Source of the DNA: Hemicordylus capensis
Taxonomy: Eukaryota > Chordata > Lepidosauria > Squamata > Cordylidae
DNA length: 64,000 nt
Assembly: GCF_027244095.1 (NCBI RefSeq)
Contig: NC_069661.1
Location: 149,125,501-149,189,500 of the forward strand
Reading direction: 5' to 3'
In this document: one piece after another, positions 1-12,693 of the stretch
How positions within the stretch are numbered: position 1 is the stretch's first letter
How the letters are laid out: each line of letters starts with the position of its first letter
Position numbers and translations under genes: made by a program
Notes under the pieces: model-generated
Database searches by the model: none
The model's input: the letters and a program-made list of their open reading frames with translations, nothing else
Told to the model about the DNA's origin: nothing

Positions 1-21
1 GCTCCTCACTGGCAGTAACAG

Positions 22-200
22 AACATAGGAAGCTACCTTATACAGAGTCAGGCCATTGTTTCATTTAGCACAGCAGCTTTCCAAGGCTGAAGGCAGAAGT
101 CTCCCCCAACCCTATCTGGAGATGCCAGGGAGTGAACCTGGGACCTTCTGCATGCAAGAATGTAGATGCCCTTCCACTGAGCTATGTCCCCACCCACTAA
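22..200 (-). repeat. tRNA-Ala-like SINE, 5'-cut copy
   Basis: On the - strand it begins with tRNA-like text (ATAGCTCAGTGG, then GCATGCAGAAGGTCCCAGGT, a B-box-like end), followed by a body with CTCCAGATAGGG and a 3' part ending AAGGTAGCTTCCTATGTTC. The same 3' part recurs at 52380-52475 on the + strand. The tRNA head resembles tRNA-Ala(TGC). Confidence 0.7.
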
Positions 201-1464
201 GGGGAATATCTTACAGTGCTCACATGTAGTCAGCCATACAAATGCAAACTAAGGCAGACCCTGCTTAGCAAAGATGACAATTCATGCTCACTAGCACAAA
301 ACCAGCTCCCCTAGGAAAATGTAAATTAAGATAGAGAGATGCCTCCCAGAACAACACTCATTCCGCACAGAAATGGGGGGAGGGGGAGAATTAGAGGGAC
401 CACTGCTGGCCAATGTCACCCAAAGGTCGGCATTCTATATCCAACTTCAGTAATAGCTTTAGTCACAAGAGGGACAGGGAAGGTCAACTGGTCTAACTCA
501 GCACTAAATGGAACATGCTCCGTTACAGATCACTAAGCCATGCCAATGTGAATTGCACTGTAATCACACATCAGATTATATATACAGTGTGGAACACATC
601 ACTATTAAACCTTTTCCATGTGTGTCATCACATTACCAGAGCAACAAAAAACTATTAATAGCATGCTCTAGTCTATGCAACTAAACACAAGTGCATTTGT
701 ATAATTATATAATTAACTCTGAAGTGCATTCCACACTGCTTTTTCAAACTTTTCTAGTACAAAAGACAGTTTAAAATCATGCTGCTGCTTCCTGCTAGCC
801 CTTTATTTTAAGACATAACTACTGTGAAATCTAAACTACACACACACACCTTATATCAGCTATGAAGGAAGCATATTTCACTTCCTCAAGTAGAATAATC
901 TAAAGTGGTAGAATTAAGATATACTCATTAAATTAAGATAATATATATTTAACACTAGTCTTCAAAGTTTTATTTATGTTGACAAAATAAAGAACTTCTT
1001 ATTATCCACACAAATGGGAAAATTACTTTTTCTAATACATCAGAAAAATGAGCACTTCCTTCCCTTCACTGATCATCATGTTTGTGAACCACCTTTGTCC
1101 CCAAATCAGATTTCCTCTGTATACAAACAATTATGGAAAATGTTTTAATATTCTTTTTAACTGGGCACTTTTCATGAAACACATGCATGGTGCATCTATA
1201 GTTAATGCTTCACTCTTTCTTTTGGTTAAATACAGGTATGATTGGTACTTAACATCTATCTTTTAAAGCATTGTCTTAAATTCAGAGTTGCCTTCTATTT
1301 GGGTAAATACAGTATAAAGTTTTATTGATGTTGAATGGATGTGACAATTGGCAGGCATGTTCTCCAAAGATATCTCCATGGAGAGTACAACAGTTTGTTC
1401 ATTTGTTCATAACCCTTTCCTTTTGTGTAAAAATGACTGCAATTTTATCTTAAGCATTTGGGAG

Positions 1465-1659
1465 CAGTGTTCCCTCTAAGGCGTGCACATATGCCTGCGC
1501 TCACAAGTTTTTTGTTGTCTGCTTAGTCAATTTTAGATCCCATTCAGGTTGAATCAGGAAGGCCCACTCAGAATGAATGTGCGCACACACTGCCTTGATA
1601 CTCCAGCCTAGAATAAAACTCATTCCGCACACAGATGAAAAAAATTAGAGAGAACACTG
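1465..1659. mobile_element. hAT-type MITE with 8-bp target duplication
   Basis: The ends are inverted: CAGTGTTCCCTCTAA at the left and TTAGAGAGAACACTG at the right. They are flanked by TTTGGGAG (1457-1464) and TTCGGGAG (1660-1667), an 8-bp duplication with one mismatch, which is the hAT hallmark. There is no coding capacity in 195 bp. The CAGTGTT ends match the MITE at 45000-45198. Confidence 0.75.
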
Positions 1660-4600
1660 TTCGGGAGTAGGGATAAAGAAAGCGTGATAACATACAGAAA
1701 GTGCAACAATCACGTATTTTTCTTCTCTAGGGAGATAGATGTTGGCAAAAATCAGTATGAACATTCATCTCAAGATGGTACCGATGGTCAAAATTTGTGG
1801 GTGTGGCTCATGGACTATTTGTATTGTTCCCAGATAATTGACACAATCTAGTTAGATGATCTCATACTCCTATTTTATGTTCTGTAACTTGCTAAATTCT
1901 GCAATGTACTAAATTATGAGCATGTATAACTACCATAGCTTCTTACCAAACATTATCTGTACTTCCCATCTTATGGTAGAATGGTGAGAGAAACACTGTT
2001 CCACCCAGTATATAATCCCTGCTTCTGGAAAACTCCGGTAATGATCTGCAAGTACATGGTTTTACATGTGTACAAGATACTACACCACAATTAGAAACCC
2101 ATGTTTTGCAATCAGATTAAATCAAATCAATGTGTTATATGGGCAGTTGTCAGCAGCCTGACACAAATTATGATCAGATAAGCAATGCATCCTTTTCTAA
2201 TAAGGATATTATTGTACATTTTAAAATATATAGCTGAACTGTTCTCCCCTCAAAATGTGTAATGTTCTCAAGCAACTAATCAGCATTCATTTTAATTTGG
2301 AAATAACTGAAGTATAGAGCCAATGATTTAAATTGGCTTTTTTCTTGGCAGCTTGAATGGTCTTCAAAAAAATATTTCAGGAACTAAACAAAATTTGAAT
2401 AACTGAAACCAAATCTTCCTTTTACATGACAACAAACTGAGGAAGGCAAACTCTTCTGCAAGGAGACAGTTGAACACTGACACCTGGCAGGGGGATGCTT
2501 CTCCTTTCCATTCTAAAGGCAGCCCAGGAGCTGCAGGGGAAGAACTATATATGTATTCAATTAAATCCAAAAAAATAATATTTTTTGGTTTGCTTACAGG
2601 GATAATTATGGGTGCAGCAGCTTCAACTGAACTGCAAGAAGTGAGGAAATTCAACAGCCTATTATGTTCATGTCGTGGGCATATGAGGCCTGGTGTCCAG
2701 TCTAAAATATTGTACTGGCCTACAAAATTATAACTGGGGATTAGTGTTACAGCAAGGTTTAAGAAGAATTTGGTAACATGTGTTTCTGCGTGTGTGCTGT
2801 TAACTCAACGGGCAATAATTACAATCAACACAATTAGTAAAAGAAGTGACAGCACTCACCATATGCTTAGAGGCATATTACCAAATGCCCCAGCTTTGTT
2901 GTTGTTGCCACTGGCCTACACAGGTAGTGCACTGGAGCATGGAGGATCTAGACAAATTCTGTTTCCATGGTGATGATTTTGCAAGCCAGTACAATATATC
3001 CCACCAACCAGATGTAATTGTCTCCATCTCCCCGATAGCCATGATTCTTCTATTGGCTCTAGCTATCATTTTCTCTCCTACGGTCTTACTGCTTTTCTTC
3101 ATCCATACAAAACCTATCTCTCAGTATGCTCCTCTTGCACGCTCACACACACACAGAAAAGGGAAATAAAATACATACCTCTAACTCCCTCCACTCCAGT
3201 CAGCTAAGCTGTGAGATTTCCCCTCCCCTTTCTCTCTCCTCATAAATGTTCTATAGAATACTCTTGTACTGTGCACATGTGAATCTGGCATTACCATAGA
3301 ACTCAATGAGAGTGATGTTCTTAATTTGCAGGAAGTCAAAATACATGGTATTTATTTCAACAAGCTCATGAAAGGCTCTCATATGGAAGACAGACTATCA
3401 AAAGGGACCCTTCCTGAAGGAGCTGAGTCAGTGTGGGTTTCACTATTAGTCGGTAAATCTCTAATTGCAAATATGGGGGAGGGGGAGAACTCAACCGTCA
3501 TGCTGTGGTTTATTTTATGTTTTTCGGCTACTATTCCTCATAACTTTGCCATTTCCCTCTGATTCATTAAAAAAACCTGACACTTGCTCAGCAGATGATT
3601 TTGAGCTTCAAAATGCCTGTTCTGGAATGTATAGTTCAAAAGGAAAGCTTTGAGAAACCAAAGCTCAGAGAGGACGCTAGGTGAAATAGCATGATAAAAT
3701 GCTGTTTTATCTCTCCACCCATAATGCACAGGCATTCCCTGCCTGTGTAATATTTGACAGACACAACCCATTTTGTTTTTAAAGAATCTGATTTGAATGG
3801 GAGATATTAATGTTCCTCACTTCCTTTAGCGTCTGGATGTAGTGTTCAACTTGGAGGAATAGGGCCAGAGCCATGTTTAGAAAAATAGTCCTGGCACTGC
3901 CTCTTGTTGCATCCATGGCAATTGCGTTCCAGTTCCTCCTACTCATTCATCAAACTTGGCAAGTCTTTTGCAAGTTATATTTTTGCAACTATGAATTCAG
4001 AATACCACACTATGAATTATGCTGCACTGCAACATTCACATGTGGAACAACTTAAAGGTGAACGTCATCATATTTTAAAAGTTTCACTCCAAACACATCA
4101 ATTTCAGAACAGACATTATTTTCAGTATAAATCACTGAAAATTTCAAATGGTCCAATTAAGAGACAGTAATAACAGTCGTTAACTGTATTTAAAAACCTA
4201 ACCCACAAACAAACCAAGCCTTTTTCTTCTGCTCAAGAGAGCAACCATTCCTAGCTTATCTAGAAAATGAAAAATGCTCCTCACATTAAACTCTTAATAT
4301 CCTTGAATTATCTATGTTATATGCACAATGGTGTGCTGTAGGCTCGAGGGTTCATCCATACATCTGCATTATAATGGTATCTGCAAATGATCGTTAAAAT
4401 AACTGTGTTAATACCATCATTAAAAAAAATTTTTAGAAATAAAATTAATAATTTAAGTAATAAACCTACATTTTTAAATACCTATAAAAATACCTTTCCA
4501 ATGAGACCTTACAGAACAGAATTGGCCCAATAATTGTTTTTCTAATCTAACAAAACAATCCATATAAACTTAAGTTTGCCATGTAATTTCAAATGTTTCA

Positions 4601-5320
4601 ATTCTATTAATTGTCTAGCTCTACTATCAACTGGAAAAAGCTCCTGGTCATGGAATACTGAAAACCTACTGCTTATCAACATAGCAGAAAAGCGGCGGGG
4701 GGCGGGGGGAGGATCCATGCAGCTTATAATTAATGAAATATTGGCACAAATGAAAAGAACATATGTTTTGCTTTAACATGCATGCTGCCCGATCCACAAC
4801 TATGTATCAACACTGCCATTCCATCCAATCTTAGAAGCAAGAAGCCCGTCTCCTGCTGCCAAAAGGCTATGAGAATAATTCAACTCAACTGCAACCACAA
4901 GTCCATGGCACTGATACCCTCTACCACTGCTTACTTTAGATAGTTGACTGGCACAGAGGCACTGTGTGACATCATAGGACCTTAGGCAACAAAAAGACCA
5001 TGAAATCTGAGGCCTGCACTACACATTCTGATGTTCAAGAGGGCCTTGAAAACCTAAGACCAGATGCGAATCCCCTCAGAACCCACTGTAATACGAGAGC
5101 AGTAGTCAGTGGCATTAAGAGAGACAGCCTGTAAGACTTCAAAACAGAAGGAAGAAATCCAAAATGAAATATACCAAGGTGGCTAAATAGCCATACAAAA
5201 TAGATTTCTAAACCTCACAACATTTCAGATGTGGGTGTGGGTCTTTTCTAGTTCTTTTGCTTTGACATACGGTTTTAAGTTCTCATAGATACAAACCCCT
5301 CTTTGGAAAGGTAGCCTCTA
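1660..5320. other. intron sequence without recognised features
   Basis: AT-rich sequence with no supported exon. The longest frames (about 60-107 codons) overlap on both strands and carry no recognisable domain. A G-rich run (cggggggcgggggg) lies near 4694. I see nothing else. The segment 200-1464 is likewise featureless. Confidence 0.5.
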
Positions 5321-5324
5321 CAAC

Positions 5325-5400
5325 TGGGGTGTCAAACTCCTGGCCCGCAGGCTGAAACCAGCCCACATAGCCTCACTTTCCAGAGTCTGAGCCATTGCTG
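5325..5400. repeat. possible fragment of an hAT-like repeat
   Basis: The phrase ggtgtcaaactcctggcccg resembles the common hAT-end motif GGTGTCAAACTC found in vertebrate MER-type repeats. No second end or duplication was found, so this is only a suggestion. Confidence 0.3.
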
Positions 5401-5835
5401 TTGCCAAGGCCAAGAAGCAGCCATTGCTGCTGTGACCATGGCCAAGAAGCGCGACCAGCAGCAAGAGAGGACACAGTTTCAGCGTGCAGCAGGGGTGTAT
5501 GCTGCCTCCAGCTTCCGCAGGCTTCCTTCTTCCCTCTATTAATCCCTAGATCTATCAACAGTTTAACAATTCTTTCTACTCAATTACAGTGTTAAACATT
5601 TGGCATTAAACAGTGATCCATAGATACACATTTTTAATACTAACTTAAAGAAAACATCTGATAACAGCTTATAATTGTTTCTTTGAAGTACTGTACCATA
5701 AATTAGATAGCTAAGAGTCTTGTTGACTGAATAGACTGCACCATATGTACTTTTTAATTAATGGTTATTCCATTCTGGAACAACACAAAAAGTATCATTA
5801 TCATTAACGATAATGATCATGATCATCATCATCGA

Positions 5836-6048
5836 CATTTTATATCCCGCTCTTCCTCCAAGGAGCCCAGAGCAGTGCACTACATACTTAAGTTTCTCCT
5901 CACAACCACCCTGTGAAGTAGGTTAGCCTGAGAGAGAAGTGACTGGCCCAGAGTCACCCAGCTAGTATCATGGCTGAATGGGGATTTGAACTCGGGTCTC
6001 CCGGCCCCGGTCCTAGGCCAGCACTCTAACCACTACACCACGCTGGCT
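5836..6048 (-). repeat. tRNA-derived SINE (GGTGTAGTGG family)
   Basis: On the - strand it starts AGCCAGCGTGGTGTAGTGG (A box region), has a B-box GAGTTCAAATCC, and ends GAGGAAGAGCGGGATATAAA. Nearly identical copies lie at 7038-7268, 16522-16751, 36515-36729 and 37574-37806. The high similarity suggests a young family. The internal tRNA-like promoter belongs to the SINE; it is not a tRNA gene. Confidence 0.85.
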
Positions 6049-6699
6049 GAATGCTGCTGAATGAATGCCTTTTTATTTAGAAATCTATAAATGTGTTTGG
6101 AGTCATTTTCAGCATCCTTGATTTGGCTAAGTATTACAGAGAAATAAGATGGGAAATAATAAAGGCTTTCATTCAAATATTTTGGGACAACTGTAGCAAG
6201 ACTGTAATTCTTGCTATTGTGTTAACTGTTGATTAATACAAGTGTGTGGGGAAAATAAAGCCCAAGAAACCATGATTTATCACTGTGTCAATGAGCCCCG
6301 GGGTGCCATGGGCTCACTGTAACTCTATTCTCCATCTCTATATACCAAAGAAGGAGGTCAAAAACTTCTGCTTTGTTTTTAAATTCACCACAGCTCTCAG
6401 CATGTCATCTAATTCAGGGAACAGCGATTAGTTTTCACTATGGTTTGTTCACAAATTAGGATCTGGCACCAGAGGTTGATATTAGCTCACATTTGAGCAA
6501 TCTGGACTTGGATTACACAAGGAGCTTGGTTGATTTAAAAATGAAAGCAGGAACTTCCCTTCTCCTTTGTGCAGCAGAGGAGATTGAAAGGTGAGTACAC
6601 GAGTTCGCAGACCTCCAGGGCTCCTTCACAAATGTAAAAACCATGGTTTCCTAGCACATATGTTATAATAAGCATATAACCACCAAAGGAACTGTTATT

Positions 6700-7355
6700 G
6701 CGATAACTGGAATTGTAATACCTGGTATGTATTACAGAGACCTGGATAGGGGAGACAACTGGTCCAGTTTGGGCCCAGCTTCTCGCAGCAGAATACTCTG
6801 TTGTGGAGCAGGTGAGCGGACATGGGCAGGGAGGAATGACTGTGGTGCATAAGAATAATATCTCCTGTATCATTCAGGGAATTGGCCTATATTGTGTGTA
6901 CCTATGTCTAGAGACCAAGGATAAACTGGGACTTCTTTTGGTTTAAGCAGCAGCTCTGGTTTCTTTTGGTTTAAGAAGAAACTGTCCAACTGAGTCCTTA
7001 ACTGAGCTGACTGACTTGTTTGCGGAGAGCTGGTGTTATTTATTTGTTTATTTATTACATTTATATCCCGCTCTTCCTCCAAGGAGCCCAGAGCGGTGTA
7101 CTACATACTTGAGTTTCTTCTCACAACAACCCTGTGAAGTAGGTTAGGCTGAGAGAGAAGTGACTGGCCCAGAGTCACCCAGCTAGTATCACGGCTGAAT
7201 GGGGATTTGAACTCGGATCTCCCTGGTCCTAGTCCAGCACTCTAACCACTACAACACCATGCTGGCTCCCAGACTGATAGTTCTGCAGGAATTTAACGTT
7301 CATTTTGAAACCAACTTGTCAGGATCAGCTCAGGAGTTCATAGTGCCATGACAAT
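6700..7355 (+). mobile_element. L2-type LINE, endonuclease part, split by a SINE
   Basis: Nucleotide text matches the endonuclease region of the longer L2 copy at 53280-53700, with the same order of motifs (tggtatgtattac, gtggagcagg, aggagttc, ccatgacaa). The SINE at 7038-7268 interrupts it. It continues after the Tigger-like insertion at 8465. Reading frames are broken. Confidence 0.75.
7038..7268 (-). repeat. tRNA-derived SINE inside the L2 endonuclease region
   Basis: Same family as 5836-6048, including the GGGATATAAATGTAATAAATAAA tail type (read on -) and the TGGTGTtGTAGTGG head. L2 sequence resumes on both sides, so the SINE is younger than this L2 copy. Confidence 0.85.
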
Positions 7356-7357
7356 TA

Positions 7358-8462
7358 CAGGACGAGTATCCCTTATCTGGACATCCAAAATCCAGAATGC
7401 TCCAAAATCTGGACACCATGCTGTAACAACAACAGCAGCAGCCTCAGCTCACTCAGCTTGGTGACTCTCCGGTGGCTCCCAGAAGCATGCTGCTGCTCCG
7501 AGCCACACACCACGTGTTTTGGCGCCTTCTTTGCCTTTATGCTTGTTTGCCAGCACTGCGCTCACCCCGGTTGCGAGGGCATCAGTACATATCCTGTCAA
7601 CCCCCCGCCCTTTCGGCGTGACTCTCTCCTCCTGAAACCCCTTGTAAGATTTCCACTTGCAAACACTCCACCCTGCGTGGGTCGCTCTGTCTGGCTTTGC
7701 AAGAGTCGAAGCACCCGGCTGGCTGCTGAAAGCCTGCAGAGAGAATAACTCCCTGAGGATTTTGCCATTGCAGAGGGACTTCTTTTGCACATCTCACTGC
7801 TTTCTTGGAAAGAATCCCAGTCTCCTTTGCTTTTGCTTGCAACCTCTCCCCGCCATCCCAAACAACAAAACCGTGCATGGGGCAAGGTGCATTTTGGACC
7901 TTGCACAAACCCGTGCATTGCTAAGCCCTGCTGTACACGCATTTGGAGGCTTGCTACGGCAATCACAAACACTTCATCATAATATTGCTCTGTGTGCTGC
8001 GCTCATGCACAGGTGGCTGGCATGAGCTTTTTGGCGGTGTTAATGTTTTGCCAAGGAATCATAACTTGCCAGCACTGCATGCAACAGGAGGTGCTGCAGA
8101 GGAGGGCAAAGTGTGTTTCGGGCACTCCTGTCTGCAGCCACTTGATTGCCTCTTGCACTAGGCTTCCTGTTGATCTCCAATTTGTCTGCAGAAGCAAAAC
8201 CCAGCTTTTCGCAATCTGGCAGGCTAATCTGCAAGGTTGTGGCAGTGATAAGACAGCTAAAAAAGAAAACCTCCTTAAGACAAGGTGGCAAGCTAATTAT
8301 GGCTAGACCCAAGGGGTAACGAGAGGGGGAAAGATCTGGACTGAGGGTCCATGAGGGAAAGTTTTGAGCTCAGACTGAGGGAAAATATTCCAAAATCCAG
8401 AAAAGTCCGAAATCCAGAACACTTCTGGTCCCAAGTAGTCCAGATCAGGGATACTCGACCTG
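7358..8462. mobile_element. Tigger/mariner-type DNA transposon copy inserted in L2
   Basis: The terminal inverted repeats read CAGGACGAGTATCCCT at the left and, on the other strand, CAGGTCGAGTATCCCT at the right, extending about 25 bp with few mismatches. TA dinucleotides flank it at 7356-7357 and 8463-8464. The ends resemble Tigger7-type ends (CAGGTTGAGTATCCCTTATC). The interior is 1.1 kb with overlapping frames up to 136 codons, none of which I recognise as a transposase, so it is probably non-autonomous. It splits the L2 at a single TA. Confidence 0.8.
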
Positions 8463-8464
8463 TA

Positions 8465-9556
8465 TAGGCCTATCCCACGTGTGTTCTGGACCAATGCACA
8501 TCCCTGGTCACACTCTCAATTTGGTTTTTAGCTCTGATCAGGATGTTGTTCCATGGGTGGAGACTCCTTTGATTTCCTCATTGCCATGGTTAAGGTTGGA
8601 CTCACAGCCACAACCCTCCTCTGCAGGGGTGAAGGACCTATCAGGATGGCCCACCCGAAAAGTCTATTGGATCCAGTAGGAAGGCTTTAAGGTTGGTTCT
8701 TCCAGAAATTCTGGCAATGCCCTGGTTCAGACTTGGAATAATGAACTTCTAGAGTAGTAGATATGATTACGCCCTAAGCACCCTCTCCAACCTGCTTCTA
8801 AATTAGCCCCTTGGTACACAGAATAAATATGGGCGCTGAAGCAGCAAGGTAGACAGGTAGAGTGCAAGTAGAGAAAGTCTCAAATCCAACAGATTATATT
8901 CTCAAATCCAACAGATTACAACACAGAGCACATCTGAAGATCTATGCTCTGGCAATGCACACAGCAAAGCAGTTCTTTTCTGTCTGCATTGCTTCTGCAA
9001 GTTCATATCCAGCTGAGTTGTCTAGGGTTGTGAGAGGGCTAGTACGTGCCCTCCATCCTTGAATTAGAATCTGGATCCATTAATTACCTGTTGTGATGTT
9101 TTAAATGAGTTTTTTGCAGATAAAACCTTGTATTTGAGCTTAACTAGACTCTACAGTTAACTGTGGAGGTGTCCAGCAGCTCCTCTTGTATGGTTAAATT
9201 GAATCAACTTCAGTTTGTGCTTTCTGAGGATGTGGAGTATCTGCTTGGGACACTTCACCTTACTACCTGTTCTCTTGATCCTTCCCCTTCATGGTTTATA
9301 CAATCTGGCAGAGATTATTAAAAAGGGTCTTATTAAATTCATTAATGCTTCTCTGAGAGAGAGCATGATGCCTCCTTGTCTCGAAGCAGCAATTATTTGA
9401 CCACTGTTGAAGAAACCTGCATTGGATCCATCAGAATTAGGCAATTATAGGCCTGTCCCAACCTCCCATGGTTGGGCAAGGTGATTGAGAGAGTAGTGGC
9501 ATCTCAGCTCCAGGCAGTCTTGGGAGAAGCAGATTATCTGGATCCATTTCAAACCC
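8465..9556 (+). mobile_element. L2-type LINE, endonuclease C-terminal part to start of RT
   Basis: Directly continues 6700-7355 when the Tigger-like element is removed. It matches the long L2 copy from 53700 to about 54800, including the linker and the segment before RT (gaagcagattatctggatcc). Several stops and frame changes are present. The RT core that should follow is missing. Confidence 0.75.
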
Positions 9557-9559
9557 CTG

Positions 9560-9815
9560 ATAACTAAGCAAAAAGACACCTTCAAAAGTGGTGATTCTCT
9601 TATATTTCACAGGGGGAGAGGATCTGGCCTATCCAAGACCAGCATAGCATCCCTCCAGGGGCTGTTGCTAGCATCCGCCTAATGTTTCTTTTTGGATTGT
9701 GAGCCCTTTGGGGACAAGGGACCATCTTATTTTGTATTTATTTTTCTATGTAAGCTAGTTTGATAACTTTGGTTGAAGAGCAGTATACAAATATTTTTTG
9801 TAGTAGTAGTAGTAG
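9560..9815 (+). repeat. dispersed repeat with TGTAGTAGTAG tail
   Basis: Shares gattgtgagccctttgggga and tctatgtaagc...agtatacaaatat with copies at 58175-58375 and 21285-21480. It looks like a SINE or the 3' end of an L2-related element, with a trinucleotide tail. It occupies the place where the L2 RT core is missing. Confidence 0.6.
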
Positions 9816-10165
9816 AGTCACCACCAACTGAGCCAGTGGCAACTGCAACCGGACCTCCCCAGATCTTAAATGGCAGCAATGTTCATGAAGAAGGTGTTTG
9901 GGCCTTTTCTAGGGTTGCCCTGGGACTTTGGAACATGTTTCCTTAAGAAATTAGAGCCTCTTCTTCTTTGGATGTTTTTAAGAAGGACCTGAAAACCTAC
10001 TTGTTTAAAACTATAAACTGAAAGCCTGACTAAAGTTTAATGTTTCAGAGATTTTAATCTGTATTTTAAACGGTTTCAATAGTGTAAATATTTTATTGTG
10101 TTTTTAGAGTGTGACCCACCCAGGGACTTGCATATGCGGTGGTATAAAAATGAGTTAAATAAAAT
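9816..10165 (+). mobile_element. L2-type LINE 3' end
   Basis: Matches the region after RT of other copies (gggactttggaacatgtttcc, gaaaacctacttgttt) and ends in a ggtataaaaatgag(t)taaataaaataaata tail. With 6700-9556 it forms the remains of one L2 copy that has lost its RT core. Confidence 0.65.
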
Positions 10166-11089
10166 AAATAAAATACTGAAATACTCAATGAATTTCAAAT
10201 ACTTAATTTTCAAGATCAATACCCATTTTAGTAACTTTCACACTCAGATCTATAGAACCATTAAAGCTTATACACAATACATTAGTATTCAAAACAGATT
10301 AAAACATATTTTGTACTATGTAATCCATCACACCTGGTTAGTCAATCACACCTTCAATAGCAGAAACTGGAGAAAGATCACAGGATTTTCTATACCTCTT
10401 GTCTTGTAACCATGTGAAAACTGGTAAGGATCTATATCTTGAGGGACCCATACAACAAGAATACAGTGGGATCTTTGTCTATGACAAAGCTCTACTGCAG
10501 TAAATAAAACCATTCATCCATAAGGCTCATGCACTTCCCATTGCTTTTCTGTAGCCGCTGCCAGGAGATCTATGAATGGCAGCCCTTTGCCTACAAAGTT
10601 TCAGCATTGTTGTTTTTGTTTGAAGCAGAAATGGTAACTCTTTTACTCCTGAAACACATAGACGTACTCCTCCAGTACATCTATTATTGTAAATACATGC
10701 GATGGAGATTTTATTGTGCAATTTCTGTTAGTAGTGTATGTCTGTGTCACCATAGCTGGTTAGGCTATCACTTTACTTAAGAACGTTTTCAAAATGAACA
10801 GATCATTCTCTTATGAAAAATATAAATGATTTTGTTTCAGTCATTGAATGCATGAATAATGAATTAAGTACATAGATAAAATAGATTAAATATAATGTTT
10901 TCCTCTACTTTATCTTTTACAGTAATTTGTATATTGATATGATTAATTTCACCCTTGTTAAAGCATTTTCTAGGTCATTCAGAGGTATTATATGCCTTGT
11001 TTCTTTCAATGGATAAACAAACAGGTATTGCATATAAGGTAGCTAAAGCTCCTGTCTTAGCTTGTAGATCCCACCAAAAAACTGTATCA

Positions 11090-12175
11090 TCTTCATTTAT
11101 TTTATTTATTTATTTTATTTATTGTTGCATTTATATACCGCCTTTCATTAAAAACAACCTCAAGGCGGTTTACAAAAGTTAAAAAACATACAATAAAATG
11201 ACAATAAAAATATTAAGCTAAAAAAATAAAAACAAACCAAATTTAAAACCTATAAAATACAAGCATAAAAAACTATACACAGGTAAAAACACATAGAAGC
11301 AGCAATAAAAACAATCATGTAAAAGCCTGGATAAAAAGCCAAGATTTAACAAGGTTTCTAAAAACTGTGACGGAGTCTGAGGAGTGAATGGCCACTGGGA
11401 GAGCATTCCAAAGTCTGGGGGCAGCAACAGCGAAGGCCCTGTCCAGAGTGCACGGCAGCCGAGCCTCCCTCATTGTCGGCACCCAGAGCAGAGCCCCCTC
11501 AGATGACTTCGTCGAGCGGGCAGCAACCCTTGGGAGCACACGGTCCCACAAATACCCCGGGCCCAAATCATTAACAGCTTTAAAGGTCAAAACCAGCACC
11601 TTGAATTGGACCCAGAAACAGCCAGTGTAACTCTTTCAGAATGGGTGTGATGTGCTCCCATAGGGCAGCTCCGGATAAAACCCTCGCTGCCGCGTTTTGC
11701 ACTAGCTGCAGTTTCCGGATATTCTTCAAGGGCAGCCCCACATAGAGTGTGTTACAGTAATTCAGCCTTGACGTGACTAAAGCATGGGTAACTGTGGCCA
11801 GATCTGCCTTCTTGAGAAAGGGACACAACTGGCGAACTAGCCGAAGCCGTGCAAAGGCACCCCTGGCCACCGTCTCCACCTGAGCTTCCAAAAGCAGAGC
11901 CGGGTCCAGTAGTACCCGCAAGCTGCGTACTTGCTTTTTCAAGGGGAGTGTAACCCCATCCAGAACCGGCAAAATCTCATCCTGATTGGCTCTCCTACTG
12001 ACCAACAGTACCTCCGTCTTGTCTGGATTCAATTTCAGTTTATTAGCCCACATCCAACCCATCACAGCTTCCAGCCCCCGATTCAGGACATCCACCGCCT
12101 CCCTAGGATCAGATGACAAGGAGAGATAGAGCTGAGTGTCATCCGCATACTGCTGACAGTGATACCTCATGTCAG
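11090..12175 (-). mobile_element. L2-type LINE, C-terminal RT half and 3' end
   Basis: On the - strand a 196-codon frame (12170-11580) begins QQYADDTQLYLSLS, the RT active-site YADD, and continues NKLKLNPDKTEVLLVSRR, LPLKKQVRSL and LVTSRLNYCNTLYVGLP. It overlaps a second frame at 11599-11315 with AVNDLGPGYLWD and RLWNALPVAI. The 3' end reads ACCGCCTTGAGG then a TAAATAAATAAA-type tail. It is 5'-truncated at RT and is the best-preserved RT frame of this family outside 54.9-55.5 kb. Confidence 0.88.
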
Positions 12176-12482
12176 TGAGGTATCAGAGAAGCTGTTAAAT
12201 TAGCACGTACGGTACATAATTGTACATTACTTTATGTATTAGTTGTTGGGGGTTTTTTTTACTGCTTGTCTTTGACCATAATAAAAGCTGATTGACTGAA
12301 TATAATGCAGCATAGTTTAAAAAACCTCAATTCAATAAAAATTTAAAAGTGAACTTCAAAGAGAAGAAGAAAAATTCAAACAGGTTTCATAACTCATGTA
12401 GATGTAGGTAAGCAGGGTTAGGGCATATGTGCTGGTGGGAATTCACGCTTTACTACCTACTTAGAACATGTAGTGTGCCAGT

Positions 12483-12693
12483 AGGGATGTGCAGAACCAG
12501 TTCACTTGTGAACCAGTCCACCAGCAAAGCAAGCCAGTTCGAGCGGTTCAATCACAAACCACTTTGAACCGGTTCGAATGGTTAATTAACCTAACTGGCC
12601 CAGCTGGTAGATTCAACTGAACCAGTGTGGGGACCCACAGTTCAGACCCAATGCAGACTGAACAGCAGTAATTGGTCCGTGCACAGCTCTATG
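12483..12693. mobile_element. MITE with TAGGGATGTGCA-type ends
   Basis: The left end TAGGGATGTGCAGAACC and the reverse of the right end (TAGAGCTGTGCACGGACC) are imperfect inverted repeats. Internal text repeats ccagttc/gaaccggttcg words. No coding capacity. Family not certain, hAT-like by the end sequence. Confidence 0.5.

Noticed and set aside
7449-7972. Overlapping frames of 96-136 codons near 7.5-8.0 kb
   Set aside because: They lie inside a Tigger-like element and none shows a transposase or other signature.
11580-12170. 196-codon frame on the - strand as a host gene
   Set aside because: It contains YADDTQLYL and other L2 reverse-transcriptase words and ends in an L2 tail, so it is a LINE fragment.
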